Assembly: GCA_038230395.1 (NCBI GenBank)
Contig: JBBRNI010000012.1
Location: 1-20,982, forward strand
From: JBDSWU01 sp038230395
Lineage (GTDB): Bacteria; Patescibacteriota; Saccharimonadia; Saccharimonadales; UBA4665
Direction: 5' to 3'
DNA: 20,982 nucleotides
Shown here: in pieces, positions 13,045 through 20,982 of the stretch
How the letters are laid out: each line of letters begins with the position of its first letter
Numbering within the stretch: position 1 is the first letter of the stretch
Position numbers and translations under genes: made by a program
The notes under the pieces: model-generated
Databases searched by the model: none
Told to the model about the DNA's origin: nothing
Seen by the model: the letters and a program-made list of their open reading frames with translations, nothing else

Positions 13045-14859
13045 TTAACCGACACCTTCGGCAGCAACACGGTTAATCTCAGCGACACTTGTACGACCAT
13101 CTAGGGCTTTGAAATAGCCGTCCTGGCGCATACTGATCATACCTTCAGCCAAGGCTTGCTTCTCTATTTCACCGCTTGTTGCTGATTTCATAATTAATGC
13201 CTGTATTGCCTCTGACACTTCGAAAACCTCGTACAATCCGATGCGACCCTTGTAGCCGCCTGGTGTATCTGGAGAGTCAGTGCCCTTGCTTAAAGTATAA
13301 GCGGTTTGGTTCGATAAGGGCAAGCTTTTATAACCGATATCCTCAGCCGCGGCAGCTAGCTGCTCATCATTATCAGGCAGTAGACTACCTATGGCTTTCT
13401 TTATGGCTGCACTTTCAGTCTCACTAGATTGGTAGGTTTCCTTGCCAGCGTCAGGAATCTTACGGACGAGTCGCTGGCCAATAACTGTATGTACGGTACT
13501 GGCGATCAGAAATGGCTCTATCCCCATATCGAGCAGGCGCGGCAGTATTCCAGCCGCACTATTTGTGTGTAGCGTGCTAAAAACAAGGTGCCCTGTCAGC
13601 GCCGCCTGGACCGCCAGCTGGGCGGTTTCGGCGTCACGAATCTCTCCAACCATTATAACGTTTGGGTCCTGACGCAGAATACTGCGTAGCCCTGATGCAA
13701 ATGTCAGGCCGACTTCGGCGTTGACCTGAATCTGGTTGATACCATCCATTTTGTATTCAACAGGGTCCTCGAGCGTGACTATATTTACACTATCGTTTTT
13801 AATCTCCTGGATCAGGGCATACAGCGAGGTTGACTTACCAGAACCAGTTGGTCCAGAGGTCAAAATCATACCGTTAGGCCTCTTCAGCCCTTCACGAATA
13901 GTCCTTAGTGCCCTGCCGGTGTAGCCCATAGACTCAAGTTTAAGGCTGGTGCCAGACTTATCGAGTAAACGAATAACCACTTGCTCGCCCCATACAACCG
14001 GGGCTATGGCGATACGTAAATCGATTGATTTGTTGTCTACGCGGACACTAAACTGTCCATCTTGTGGAATACGATGCTCATCGATCTTAAGATTCGACAA
14101 AATCTTGATACGCGAGATTAGTGCTGCCTCAGTATTCTTTGGCAAACGCATAATTTCACGTAGGATACCGTCGATACGACAGCGCACCTTAAGCTCGTTC
14201 TCCATTGGTTCAATATGGATGTCGCTAGCCCGATTACGAGCCGCGAACTCCAAAATAGCCGATAGAGCCTTACTAATCGGCGAGTCTTCAACCAGAGTTT
14301 TGATATCTTCTTCTTTGGCACCACTAGACTTCTTAGAAGTTTTGACTGAATCACCCGTTGCCCCGCCTAGACCATCAAAGTTTAACTTGAGGGCCTCTTC
14401 CATCTTGGCGTCAAGGTGATTGCCATACTGCTGCAAAACGGCCCGAATGCTGGTCTCAGAGGCAACGTACACTTTTAGTGGTCGGTTGATCTTGTTACTC
14501 AAAAAGTCGACAGCCTGGACATTGTCAGCATCAAGCATCGCTACCACCAAACGGTGTTGCATCTCACCTAGTGGCACGGCCATGTAGCGCTCAGCTGTTT
14601 CTTGGGGCAGTAGGGCCAGAATTTTGGGGTCAATCTTGGCAGTTGTTAGATTAACGTATGGCACGTTCGTGAGAGCGGCGTGGGCTTTGGTTAGTTGCTC
14701 GTCATTGATGAAGTTATTTTTGAGCAAATAGCTAACCAGGGGCTCCCCCGCTTTGGCTGCAGCCGCCTTACCCTCCTCCATTTTTTCTGCCGTCAGCATG
14801 CCCCCACTGACGAGAGCGTCATTGAGCTGTTGGATACTGTCGACTGAAAGAACACTCAT
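13045..14859 (-). CDS. pilB: Pilus extension ATPase PilB
   Basis: The product is 604 residues, slightly longer than many PilB proteins. There is a GspE/MshEN-like N-terminal domain (about 35-150), a linker, then the ATPase core: SDIHIEP (about 212-218), Walker A GPTGSGKS (336-343), Asp box LEDPVE (363-368), Walker B DPNVIMVGEIRD (398-409) and His box TGHLVFSTLHTN (422-433). The C-terminal GYKGRIGLYEV is kept (535-545). The two CxxC pairs that bind zinc in most PilB/GspE proteins are absent: the positions read LVRKIPDAGKETY and DTPGGYKGR, and the whole protein has one Cys (C227). The first MshEN motif lacks the usual RLG residues, so c-di-GMP binding looks unlikely. TGGAG lies 9 nt before the ATG. 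Confidence 0.96.
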   Translation of the reverse strand: MSVLSVDSIQQLNDALVSGGMLTAEKMEEGKAAAAKAGEPLVSYLLKNNFINDEQLTKAHAALTNVPYVNLTTAKIDPKILALLPQETAERYMAVPLGEMQHRLVVAMLDADNVQAVDFLSNKINRPLKVYVASETSIRAVLQQYGNHLDAKMEEALKLNFDGLGGATGDSVKTSKKSSGAKEEDIKTLVEDSPISKALSAILEFAARNRASDIHIEPMENELKVRCRIDGILREIMRLPKNTEAALISRIKILSNLKIDEHRIPQDGQFSVRVDNKSIDLRIAIAPVVWGEQVVIRLLDKSGTSLKLESMGYTGRALRTIREGLKRPNGMILTSGPTGSGKSTSLYALIQEIKNDSVNIVTLEDPVEYKMDGINQIQVNAEVGLTFASGLRSILRQDPNVIMVGEIRDAETAQLAVQAALTGHLVFSTLHTNSAAGILPRLLDMGIEPFLIASTVHTVIGQRLVRKIPDAGKETYQSSETESAAIKKAIGSLLPDNDEQLAAAAEDIGYKSLPLSNQTAYTLSKGTDSPDTPGGYKGRIGLYEVFEVSEAIQALIMKSATSGEIEKQALAEGMISMRQDGYFKALDGRTSVAEINRVAAEGVG

Positions 14860-14878
14860 TTAGCGAAGCTCCAGTTGT

Positions 14879-15133
14879 TTAATTAGTCGCCGTGCCACTA
14901 AATGGATCTGCTGTACTGTTTTGCTGAATAGTAATTGTCTTAGTTGGATCAATTGATTGAGTGTTGAAGTATTTATCGTTAGGCTTCGGGAAATCTGCAG
15001 TGATTGGAGATACCATTTCGGCTTGTTTATCGGCGGTCGCAGGGTGGCCAAATAGCGCCTTCGATGCAAATAACGATACAATCGCACTAATGAAGACGAT
15101 GATTATGATGAGGGCGAGATCCTTTTGCTTCAT
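14879..15133 (-). CDS. Small single-pass membrane protein in the pilus operon
   Basis: The 84-residue product has a short basic N-terminus (MKQKD), one transmembrane helix (about residues 6-27) and a polar extracytoplasmic tail rich in Thr, Pro and Asn. There is no lipobox cysteine, so it is not a PilP lipoprotein, but it occupies the slot between pilO and pilB close to where pilP lies in diderm clusters. It could contact PilN/PilO outside the membrane. I do not recognise a family. A GAGAAAG sequence upstream may serve as ribosome-binding site. An overlapping frame (14860-15087) gives an implausible basic peptide and was rejected. Confidence 0.72.
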   Translation of the reverse strand: MKQKDLALIIIIVFISAIVSLFASKALFGHPATADKQAEMVSPITADFPKPNDKYFNTQSIDPTKTITIQQNSTADPFSGTATN

Positions 15134-15146
15134 GGTAGTTACTTTC

Positions 15147-15824
15147 TCACTTTACGAGCTTCTTAGTGATTTGTAAGTTTTTGGCCGGCTGGTAATAGGT
15201 GTGCGCGGTAATTGTAACTTGCATATTATTGCCCCCGCCAGCGATTGTCAGGGTATCAATTTGGATAGGGCGGATGGAGGACTCAAAGGTAGTGATTAAT
15301 TGCTTGACCGAGTCATAGCTAGCATTACCTACCGTAAATGAAAACGGCATCGGTACTGGCTTAGGGATAGGACTGGAAACGTTAGATTCTTGGTTGACCT
15401 GATCGTCAGTACCAGTAATTGAGCTGACTTTGAGGCTTTGGCCGGTCAGAATCTTTTCAAGGCTTGACGCCAAGGCTGGGAAGTCATAGCTGCTCGGCAA
15501 GGCGTCCAGTACAATCTTGCCGTTGTCTCCATCACGATCGCCAGTGCCGGCAGTAGCTCCACCAATGAGGTTGTTAGTAGGCGAAACGAAATCTTTGTAC
15601 GAGGCGACGAGCGAGTTAGCAGCTTTAATATTCTTGACGAGCTGTTGGTGAGCGGATTCTTTAGCTTTAATAAGTTTCGACTGGTACTGATTTTGAGCAA
15701 TCACCGTCTTGGCGGCAACCAATGAAAATACCGTCACAAACGAAGCTATAGCGACTACGACAACTATTTGAGCATTCGCCTTGCTGATAGCTGTTCGCTT
15801 GGTAGATATCTGTGGCTTAGCCAT
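15147..15824 (-). CDS. pilO: Pilus alignment protein PilO-like
   Basis: The product is 225 residues. There is a short basic cytoplasmic tail, one transmembrane helix (about 19-38), a coiled-coil-prone segment (about 42-75: YQSKLIKAKESAHQQLVKNI) and a C-terminal domain (about 110-225). The last part (PFSFTVGNASYDSVKQLITTFESS...IQIDTLTI) matches the ferredoxin-like fold of PilO/GspM (the F-x-V-x-G-x-Y segment and late strands). The start codon overlaps the pilN stop by one base (TAATG). Position after pilM-pilN supports the call. Sequence identity to model PilO proteins is probably low. Confidence 0.85.
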   Translation of the reverse strand: MAKPQISTKRTAISKANAQIVVVVAIASFVTVFSLVAAKTVIAQNQYQSKLIKAKESAHQQLVKNIKAANSLVASYKDFVSPTNNLIGGATAGTGDRDGDNGKIVLDALPSSYDFPALASSLEKILTGQSLKVSSITGTDDQVNQESNVSSPIPKPVPMPFSFTVGNASYDSVKQLITTFESSIRPIQIDTLTIAGGGNNMQVTITAHTYYQPAKNLQITKKLVK

Positions 15825-16561
15825 TATCGAGTCCCCTTTGGTGCGTTAGTAGTCGTACCGCTTTGGATAGGTACCACTGGTGAAGCCGTAAACAGATCAT
15901 TAACCGGTTGACTAGTGGTAGACCTGGTAGTGACGAGGCTTGGTACTGATAGCTCTACAGTTTTTGTTATATCGAATATTGTCGGGTCATAGCTAAAGCT
16001 AATGCTATATGTCGCAGCCTGTGTCTTAGCGGCTGTTGCGCTCCCGAGACTAAAGGCGCTTAGAACAATATTCTTAAACGCTGGTAGATGCGTTTTAGGG
16101 TCATCCTTTAGGCTGTACTTAGTAAATTTCAATGTATCAACGTACTGGTTAACACTACTGAGAGAGTCAGCACTTCCGGTAATAGTGACTGACTGCACGG
16201 TAAAATCGCTGGTGTAGTTAGTGATACTGACCTGTGCCGGAGTCAAACGATTGAGGTAGTCAAACAATCGAGCTACCGATGGCTTAGTAGCATGTAGCCC
16301 GGTCAGGCTCTCAAGTTGGTTCTGAACAGTCAGGATATTATTAATCTGTGGTTCGGCCTGGAGTTGCTTACTTTCTTTATTTATATCTGAGCTGAGATCA
16401 CTTAGGTGTTTTTTACCAAGCTGGTTAGCACCAACCAGCAGCACTAGGATGACTAAAGCGACAACACTAGCCAGCACCGAGATACCTAGTATCAGGCGGC
16501 GCATGCGCTGAGCTTTCATAAATTCTAGCTTAACGTCGGGGAGTAAGTTGAATTGGATCAT
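15824..16561 (-). CDS. pilN: Pilus alignment protein PilN-like
   Basis: The product is 245 residues. The N-terminus MIQFNLLPDVK contains the conserved N-L-L-P motif (residues 5-8) that inserts into PilM in known systems. One transmembrane helix follows (about 22-44), then a coiled-coil (about 46-90) and a PilN-type domain containing LFDYLNRLTPAQVSITNYTSDF and VTITGSADSLSSVNQYVDTLK. The C-terminal extension (about 190-245) is Ser/Thr-rich and longer than in most PilN proteins. Its ATG overlaps the pilM stop (ATGA), so PilM and PilN are translationally coupled as expected for partners. Confidence 0.93.
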   Translation of the reverse strand: MIQFNLLPDVKLEFMKAQRMRRLILGISVLASVVALVILVLLVGANQLGKKHLSDLSSDINKESKQLQAEPQINNILTVQNQLESLTGLHATKPSVARLFDYLNRLTPAQVSITNYTSDFTVQSVTITGSADSLSSVNQYVDTLKFTKYSLKDDPKTHLPAFKNIVLSAFSLGSATAAKTQAATYSISFSYDPTIFDITKTVELSVPSLVTTRSTTSQPVNDLFTASPVVPIQSGTTTNAPKGTR

Positions 16562-17601
16562 GCGTTTCGATCCGCGAGGCCAACGGCGACGCCAAATTGG
16601 TTGGACAAAGCCAACAGTTCGTTCTGACGATCGCGGGCAAAGCTAACATTACGCCAGGAGTTGCCGATTTCGACGTTGATACCGAATTTATTCGCCAAAA
16701 ATAGCGGGAATTCAGGTATAACTGAAGCACCACCAGTGACAATAATACGCTCAATCTTGACGTCAGTGTAGCGAGCTTGGAAGAACTTTATAGACTTCTC
16801 TACTTCTGTGGTCAGCAACTCAATCGTACCGCTAATAGCTTGGTAGACCTGTCCTTCAAGTTTATCTTTACTGAGCCCAAATTTGTTCACAAACTGCTCT
16901 GCCTGCTTTTGATCGATGTTAAGGTTTTGGGTGGCTGCCCTAACAATCGCCTCGACACCTGTTGGAATCGAACGCGTCAGATGTGGTACACCATTGAAGC
17001 TAACTACCAAATCTGTCGAAAGGCCACCAACATCAAGCACTAACTGCCCTGCTGGTGATGGTTCAGCTGGCAGTAATGCCCGAGCCATGGCCAAGTTGTC
17101 TGGTTCAAAGGCAATGACATTGAGGCCAATATTCTCAAGCATATCAAGACGTTCTTCGATGAAGCCATTCGGTACGCTGCTCAGCAAAATCTCCTGCTTG
17201 GTTTTGTCGACTGGCGAGTCGCCCAGTAATGCCCAATCGATTTTCGATTCTGCCAACGGTGTAGGGATCAGAGCATCTGCCTGAAACTGAATTGCCTGCT
17301 CCATCTCATTGGATGGCAGACGATCGACGTCAGCCACCGTCGTAAAGACTCGGCTTGATGGAATACCAACTGCCACATTACGAGTCGTGACATGTGACTG
17401 GTCAACAAGTTGAGCTACAACTTCGGCCAACTTCTGCTGGTCAGCCTTGGAGTCACTAGCTGCCAAATTAGGGTCAATAGGCAAATACGCATACTTGACG
17501 AGAGCCTTTGGCGAGCCAGTCTTAAGCTGCACCAAACGGATCCCGGAAGAACCGATATCTAGGCCAAAAAAGTCGGAAATACCGCTCAATAATGAACTCA
17601 T
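16558..17601 (-). CDS. pilM: Actin-like pilus assembly ATPase PilM
   Basis: The product is 347 residues of the FtsA/PilM actin-like fold. The phosphate-binding loops are LDIGSSGIRLVQL (about 14-26) and LDVGGLSTDLVV (about 189-200), and the adenosine-side motif is IIVTGGASVIPEF. The helix EMEQAIQFQADALIP (about 99-113) is the usual PilM segment after strand one. It is a cytoplasmic partner of PilN NLLP. It is the first gene of the machine operon pilM-N-O-84aa-B-T-C-pilin. TGATATAAT lies 12 nt before the ATG, giving a very short leader. The 102-nt gap to the upstream surface-protein gene holds this promoter and no clear terminator. Confidence 0.96.
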   Translation of the reverse strand: MSSLLSGISDFFGLDIGSSGIRLVQLKTGSPKALVKYAYLPIDPNLAASDSKADQQKLAEVVAQLVDQSHVTTRNVAVGIPSSRVFTTVADVDRLPSNEMEQAIQFQADALIPTPLAESKIDWALLGDSPVDKTKQEILLSSVPNGFIEERLDMLENIGLNVIAFEPDNLAMARALLPAEPSPAGQLVLDVGGLSTDLVVSFNGVPHLTRSIPTGVEAIVRAATQNLNIDQKQAEQFVNKFGLSKDKLEGQVYQAISGTIELLTTEVEKSIKFFQARYTDVKIERIIVTGGASVIPEFPLFLANKFGINVEIGNSWRNVSFARDRQNELLALSNQFGVAVGLADRNA

Positions 17602-17613
17602 GATGCAGCCCCA

Positions 17614-17622
17614 ATTATATCA
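17614..17622 (-). promoter_or_regulatory. Extended -10 promoter of the pilM operon
   Basis: On the minus strand this reads TGATATAAT, a perfect extended -10, 12 nt before ATG 17601. The predicted leader is about 5 nt with no room for a Shine-Dalgarno. Confidence 0.65.
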
Positions 17623-17703
17623 TAAGCGCTATCGCAGCATCGTTGTGTAAGCAATTGTTTGGTCCCACCCATAGTGTTTGTCTCTATTTAATCCTTATGG
17701 TTA

Positions 17704-20646
17704 TCATAGCACAGGCGGCAAGCTGGTAATAGCATCATATTTTACTGTCCCGCCACTGGTCTTAGCGGCAGGCTTTTGCAAATACTGCTCTGGACTGAAC
17801 TCGAACACCTCGGCGGCACAGGTATTGTGGTAGGCGGCACTGAGCGGTGATCCAGGGTTAGAACACGTGACACTTGGGCCGCCTGCCTCATCACGCAACG
17901 AACCAAATGTCCGCAGCAGATTGATCTTCTTGGCGACAAAACTGCCTGTAACTGTCAGCTGTTTATTGCAGCTGCCATATAGGCTGCCTGTCGCGACTGG
18001 TACAAAACTGGGCGGGCTGTTGACGGCACAGGTATAGATATTGCCGGTGGCCTCATAGGTACCGTCGAGTTGTGTAACGTCACCATTAATGAAAATATTG
18101 CCAGTAACTGATAAAACGAAGGACGGAAGTTTACCAAGTGACCAGCCAGTCTGGTTATAAACAATGTTGTCATCAATGAAGACATCGCCAACTACAAACA
18201 TGCTTAGTGTCTCGCCGGCATTGATAAGTTGTGGGCCAGGATTATTGATCTTAACCTGGACCGGGCTACCCGTTGTGCCATAGGTGTATGGCCCACCACC
18301 ACTGCTTATAAGCAAATGAATGTTTGGAGATAAGCTAGGGCCACTTGGAGCTCCAGCAGGCGCCTGGGCAAGAGCTGTAATTGAGGCATTGCCGTTTAGC
18401 AGGCCCCCCAGCTTTGGACTATCAATATCGCTGCCTACCGCGCCTGGGGGCAATCCAGTGTTGGCAAATGATAGCCCGATTGGCAGACGACCCGTACCTG
18501 TTTGGTTGCTGGCAAATCCGGTGATATTAACGAGTGCGTAAGCCCCTAGCTGGGCGCTAGCGCCATAGTCGTTACCTGCTTGGTTGTTGTACCAGGCAGC
18601 CAGCGCACCACGCGTAGTAGACGGAGGGCCGTTGACGTCTCCGCCAGTTGTAACACTACTGTTAAAGACTTTGAAGAACGGCTTATTTACGATTGTCTGG
18701 CAGCCAGAAAATATGCTTGGCGCAGCTGCTGAAGCAACCGAACCATCTGGGTTCACGGTAGTACCGGTCCCTGGCGTAACTGTCAGGGCTGCACAGAATT
18801 TGTCACCAGCATTAGCGCCGCTAATTGGGCCGCTCGGACCGGCTACGGTACCAGGAGTACACGGAGCAGCCGCTGTGGTAGCAAGTGGAGCGCCACCATT
18901 CTTGGTAACTGCAATACTGCATGTGAAGGGTGGTAACGGAGAAGCTGGACTTACACTAAAGTTGGCTGAGGAATTGTATAATGTTGGGTTCTCGTCATTA
19001 TCAACCCCTGGGTTCGCGTTACCAGTCAGCGTGATTCCGCTTGGTGTGGGTGTAGTGCAGGTCGCTGTTGCGGGCAATGCCCCACCATAGGCCATACTGT
19101 AGGTGTACGAAGTCCCTGGTGACAAGCCGCCGTCAGAAAAGCTTGGTGAACCATTTGCAGCCCCACTGCTGTACAGCAGTGAGCCACCACGAGTAATTTG
19201 CGCTCCCGTAACAGCGTTAGTGTAGGTACCAGTAATCGCGATCGACGTTGGACCAGTTGGGCTGCAGTTGAGCGTACCTGTTGGACTACCGGCAAGTGCC
19301 TTTTTGAATACCCATCGTATATGATAATGGTCACCGGCCACAAGGTTCAGACTCGGAATAGTCGTTGACGCACTAGCAACAAAATACTTATCACCAAAGC
19401 CCATATTAGCTGACGTGCAATCAGTAGCGACTGTGCTATTACATATGCTATACCCAACTACTTGCCATAGACCGTCAGCACTACCAGTAGATGCGATTGA
19501 TACGGTATGCGCGCCCCCAATCACACCCGTATCTGTGAAGTAGTTGTTGGTTATAGCAGGCTCACCAGAGATAGTAACCGTGTCGTCACTGAATGGGTAA
19601 TTAGCTAGGCTACCCGCGCAACTTGCCGCCGCAACCCCGACAGCCGCGCAGTTACCACCATATCCACCGCTGTTAGAATCATCAATTTTAACACCATCAA
19701 CAGTCGCGGCATCAACTGTTGTGCAGGCTCGCGTACTGGTCTTACTTAACTGACCAGGGCCACTGGCATAGTTATAGGTGATAGATTGACAATATAATTG
19801 ACTATTTGTGGCTGTAGCAGGAATTGTAATTGTATCGCTTTTCACATACGATGATCTGACCCCTATATTACAGCTTGGCAAGGCGATAGTACCAGCACCA
19901 GGTGGGTATGCGGTATTGATTCGAATACAAATATTGGTGGCTGTGTTGGGGCCGCTATTGTAGACATCGTGTCGAAAGGTAACAGAGCCACCAGGGGCAA
20001 CACGTGCAGCTGAAACTGTTGATGAGCTAGTAAGGGACCAATCAATTGGCGGTGCTTGGCGTCGTATACAAAACTGAACAGGGCTGGGATATCCACTCGC
20101 CGAGTCATGTACGCCGCCTGGATAGTCGTCAACTGTAAAATGAGCAGTTGAGCTAAAGCAGTATTGATTCGTGTTATTCGCGGGAACATAATTACCTAAG
20201 TTTATTGAAAGATTAACCGATTTCATTGGAGTGAACTGACCTCTCAGGACATTACCATAATTCATCCCAGTTCCAGAGAGTGTAAGTCCAGTGTTTGGTA
20301 CTAAGTATATCGAATTGTATGTAAGCGAATTAACGTAAGAATAATTGACTCCTGGGCAGACGTACGAAGCTCCTCGCAAGGTCGTGCTGGTAGTCGTGGC
20401 ACTAGATGTAGGTGTTAAAAGTGAGTCTCCAACCCAGAGCATATGGTAGGTATGAGGCCCACTTGCGCTTGTGCAGGCACCTGTTAAAGTGCTCTCCACC
20501 CAGTTTGGAATACCATTTCCGTTACTATCCGGCCACAAGGTATTCGCAAAGGCGTGAGGACTATGAAAAATACCTAAAATTCCAACAAAGACTAGACCGA
20601 GAATTAATGGTACTGCTAATTTTGGAAGCTGTTGAATGGTCATCAT
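17704..20646 (-). CDS. Large secreted multidomain surface protein (adhesin candidate)
   Basis: The product is 980 residues. A signal peptide (hydrophobic 10-27, likely cleavage after AFA at residue 34) is followed by a DxNGNGxPxW segment resembling calcium-binding D-rich loops. A DUF11/CARDB-like beta domain follows (about 205-310: PGGSVTFRHDVYNSG). An Fn3-like segment (GLSPGTSYTYSM, about 510-540), further Thr/Ser/Gly/Pro-rich beta domains with paired Cys, and a conserved-looking C-terminal module complete it (FFKVF...WYNN...GLSFANTG, VVGDVFIDDNIVY, GNIYTCAV, AEVFEFSPEQYL). I recall this C-terminal module from large CPR surface proteins. There is no LPXTG or C-terminal membrane anchor. Its place in the pilus locus suggests a tip or surface adhesin, perhaps filling the role of PilY1, but it has no recognisable PilY1 beta-propeller. 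The start is 5 nt after the upstream stop, with no ribosome-binding site. Confidence 0.85.
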   Translation of the reverse strand: MMTIQQLPKLAVPLILGLVFVGILGIFHSPHAFANTLWPDSNGNGIPNWVESTLTGACTSASGPHTYHMLWVGDSLLTPTSSATTTSTTLRGASYVCPGVNYSYVNSLTYNSIYLVPNTGLTLSGTGMNYGNVLRGQFTPMKSVNLSINLGNYVPANNTNQYCFSSTAHFTVDDYPGGVHDSASGYPSPVQFCIRRQAPPIDWSLTSSSTVSAARVAPGGSVTFRHDVYNSGPNTATNICIRINTAYPPGAGTIALPSCNIGVRSSYVKSDTITIPATATNSQLYCQSITYNYASGPGQLSKTSTRACTTVDAATVDGVKIDDSNSGGYGGNCAAVGVAAASCAGSLANYPFSDDTVTISGEPAITNNYFTDTGVIGGAHTVSIASTGSADGLWQVVGYSICNSTVATDCTSANMGFGDKYFVASASTTIPSLNLVAGDHYHIRWVFKKALAGSPTGTLNCSPTGPTSIAITGTYTNAVTGAQITRGGSLLYSSGAANGSPSFSDGGLSPGTSYTYSMAYGGALPATATCTTPTPSGITLTGNANPGVDNDENPTLYNSSANFSVSPASPLPPFTCSIAVTKNGGAPLATTAAAPCTPGTVAGPSGPISGANAGDKFCAALTVTPGTGTTVNPDGSVASAAAPSIFSGCQTIVNKPFFKVFNSSVTTGGDVNGPPSTTRGALAAWYNNQAGNDYGASAQLGAYALVNITGFASNQTGTGRLPIGLSFANTGLPPGAVGSDIDSPKLGGLLNGNASITALAQAPAGAPSGPSLSPNIHLLISSGGGPYTYGTTGSPVQVKINNPGPQLINAGETLSMFVVGDVFIDDNIVYNQTGWSLGKLPSFVLSVTGNIFINGDVTQLDGTYEATGNIYTCAVNSPPSFVPVATGSLYGSCNKQLTVTGSFVAKKINLLRTFGSLRDEAGGPSVTCSNPGSPLSAAYHNTCAAEVFEFSPEQYLQKPAAKTSGGTVKYDAITSLPPVL

Positions 20647-20651
20647 AATAT

Positions 20652-20939
20652 TTAATTTCTAGGGAGCTTGCTTACATCGGGCAGTACACTAGGCTGATCT
20701 GTAATTGGAGCATTGGTACTTGAGGGTTGCACCAACTGTGTTTTGGGCCCACCGAGTTTTTTGGAGGGCATTCGATGATTGTTTGATTTCATGAACATAA
20801 CTGCTACTCCAGCTGCAATAATAATTAGTATCACAAAGATGACGAATGTAGCTATCCATTTTGTAGGATGATTGGTAGATTTAGTATTTGCTACATTTTC
20901 CATATTTTGATTGCCGCCACCTAAACCGCTTACGTTCAT
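20652..20939 (-). CDS. Small single-pass membrane protein
   Basis: The product is 95 residues from ATG 20939, or 83 from ATG 20903. A polar N-terminus precedes one transmembrane helix (about 28-50, WIATFVIFVILIIIAAGVAVMF). A basic stop-transfer stretch and a Pro/Ser/Thr-rich extracytoplasmic tail follow. There is no Cys. I recognise no family. It is 5 nt upstream of the large surface-protein gene, so it is co-transcribed and could anchor or export that protein. A possible promoter (TTGTTT, 16 nt, TACAAT, 20938-20965 minus) overlaps the first ATG. If it is real, the ATG at 20903 would be used. Confidence 0.7.
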   Translation of the reverse strand: MNVSGLGGGNQNMENVANTKSTNHPTKWIATFVIFVILIIIAAGVAVMFMKSNNHRMPSKKLGGPKTQLVQPSSTNAPITDQPSVLPDVSKLPRN

Positions 20940-20982
20940 TGTAGCAAATAGTGAATGTAAAACAATAAAGGCTATAACTCTA

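Noticed and set aside
14860..15087. 75-residue ORF overlapping the 84-residue membrane protein
   Set aside because: The product is an improbable Arg/Leu/Gln-rich peptide. The other frame has a clean transmembrane protein with plausible operon spacing.
18584..19090. 168-residue + strand ORF antisense to the large surface protein
   Set aside because: It is a shadow frame of a repetitive Thr/Gly/Pro-rich coding region, with no start signals and a low-complexity product.

Overview
The window looks like a chromosomal segment from a Patescibacteria (CPR) bacterium, most probably Candidatus Saccharibacteria (TM7). This rests on gene content and protein style, not on a database match. TGA is used as an ordinary stop. 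The pilus cluster has PilM, PilN, PilO, PilB, PilT, PilC and PilD homologues but no secretin (PilQ) or pilotin, as expected of a cell without an outer membrane. The large surface protein and the membrane-anchored SurA/parvulin-like protein have the style of CPR proteins.

Layout. Positions 1-1730 (+ strand) are a small accessory island: an unrecognised 93-residue protein, a Phd-type antitoxin with a PIN-domain (VapC-like) toxin, a strong intrinsic terminator, and a small Cys-rich protein of a conserved uncharacterised family. Four related intergenic elements of about 25-32 bp lie between or after these genes. Positions 1858-4503 (- strand) hold a housekeeping block: a SurA/parvulin-like membrane protein, a bacterial PH-domain membrane protein, tRNA-Arg(CCT), nucleoside diphosphate kinase and an XRE regulator. 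Positions 4660-5577 (+) hold a Xer-type tyrosine recombinase, divergent from the XRE gene and abutting the end of the pilus cluster tail-to-tail.

Positions 5579-20939 (- strand, read right to left) form one long type IV pilus locus: a small membrane protein, a 980-residue secreted multidomain surface protein, pilM-pilN-pilO, an 84-residue membrane protein, pilB-pilT-pilC, a first pilin, the probable major pilin with its own promoter, Shine-Dalgarno and terminator, pilD, then four minor-pilin-like genes. Together these could build and retract a pilus across a single membrane. PilB extends it, PilT retracts it, PilC is the platform, PilM/N/O align the machine, PilD processes the prepilins, and the surface protein is a candidate tip or cell-surface adhesin.

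The most general unexpected signal is in initiation. Many first genes of transcription units have a -10 box 6-7 nt before the ATG (leaderless mRNA), often of the extended TGnTATAAT type, whereas internal operon genes and the major pilin often carry Shine-Dalgarno sequences. This moves the most likely start of several genes. Other points of interest are palindromes centred on the toxin-antitoxin and major pilin promoters, a 10-bp direct repeat at both divergent XRE/xer promoters, a PilB with no zinc tetracysteine motif, and an apparently circularly permuted parvulin domain. There is no gene-free stretch longer than 300 bases.
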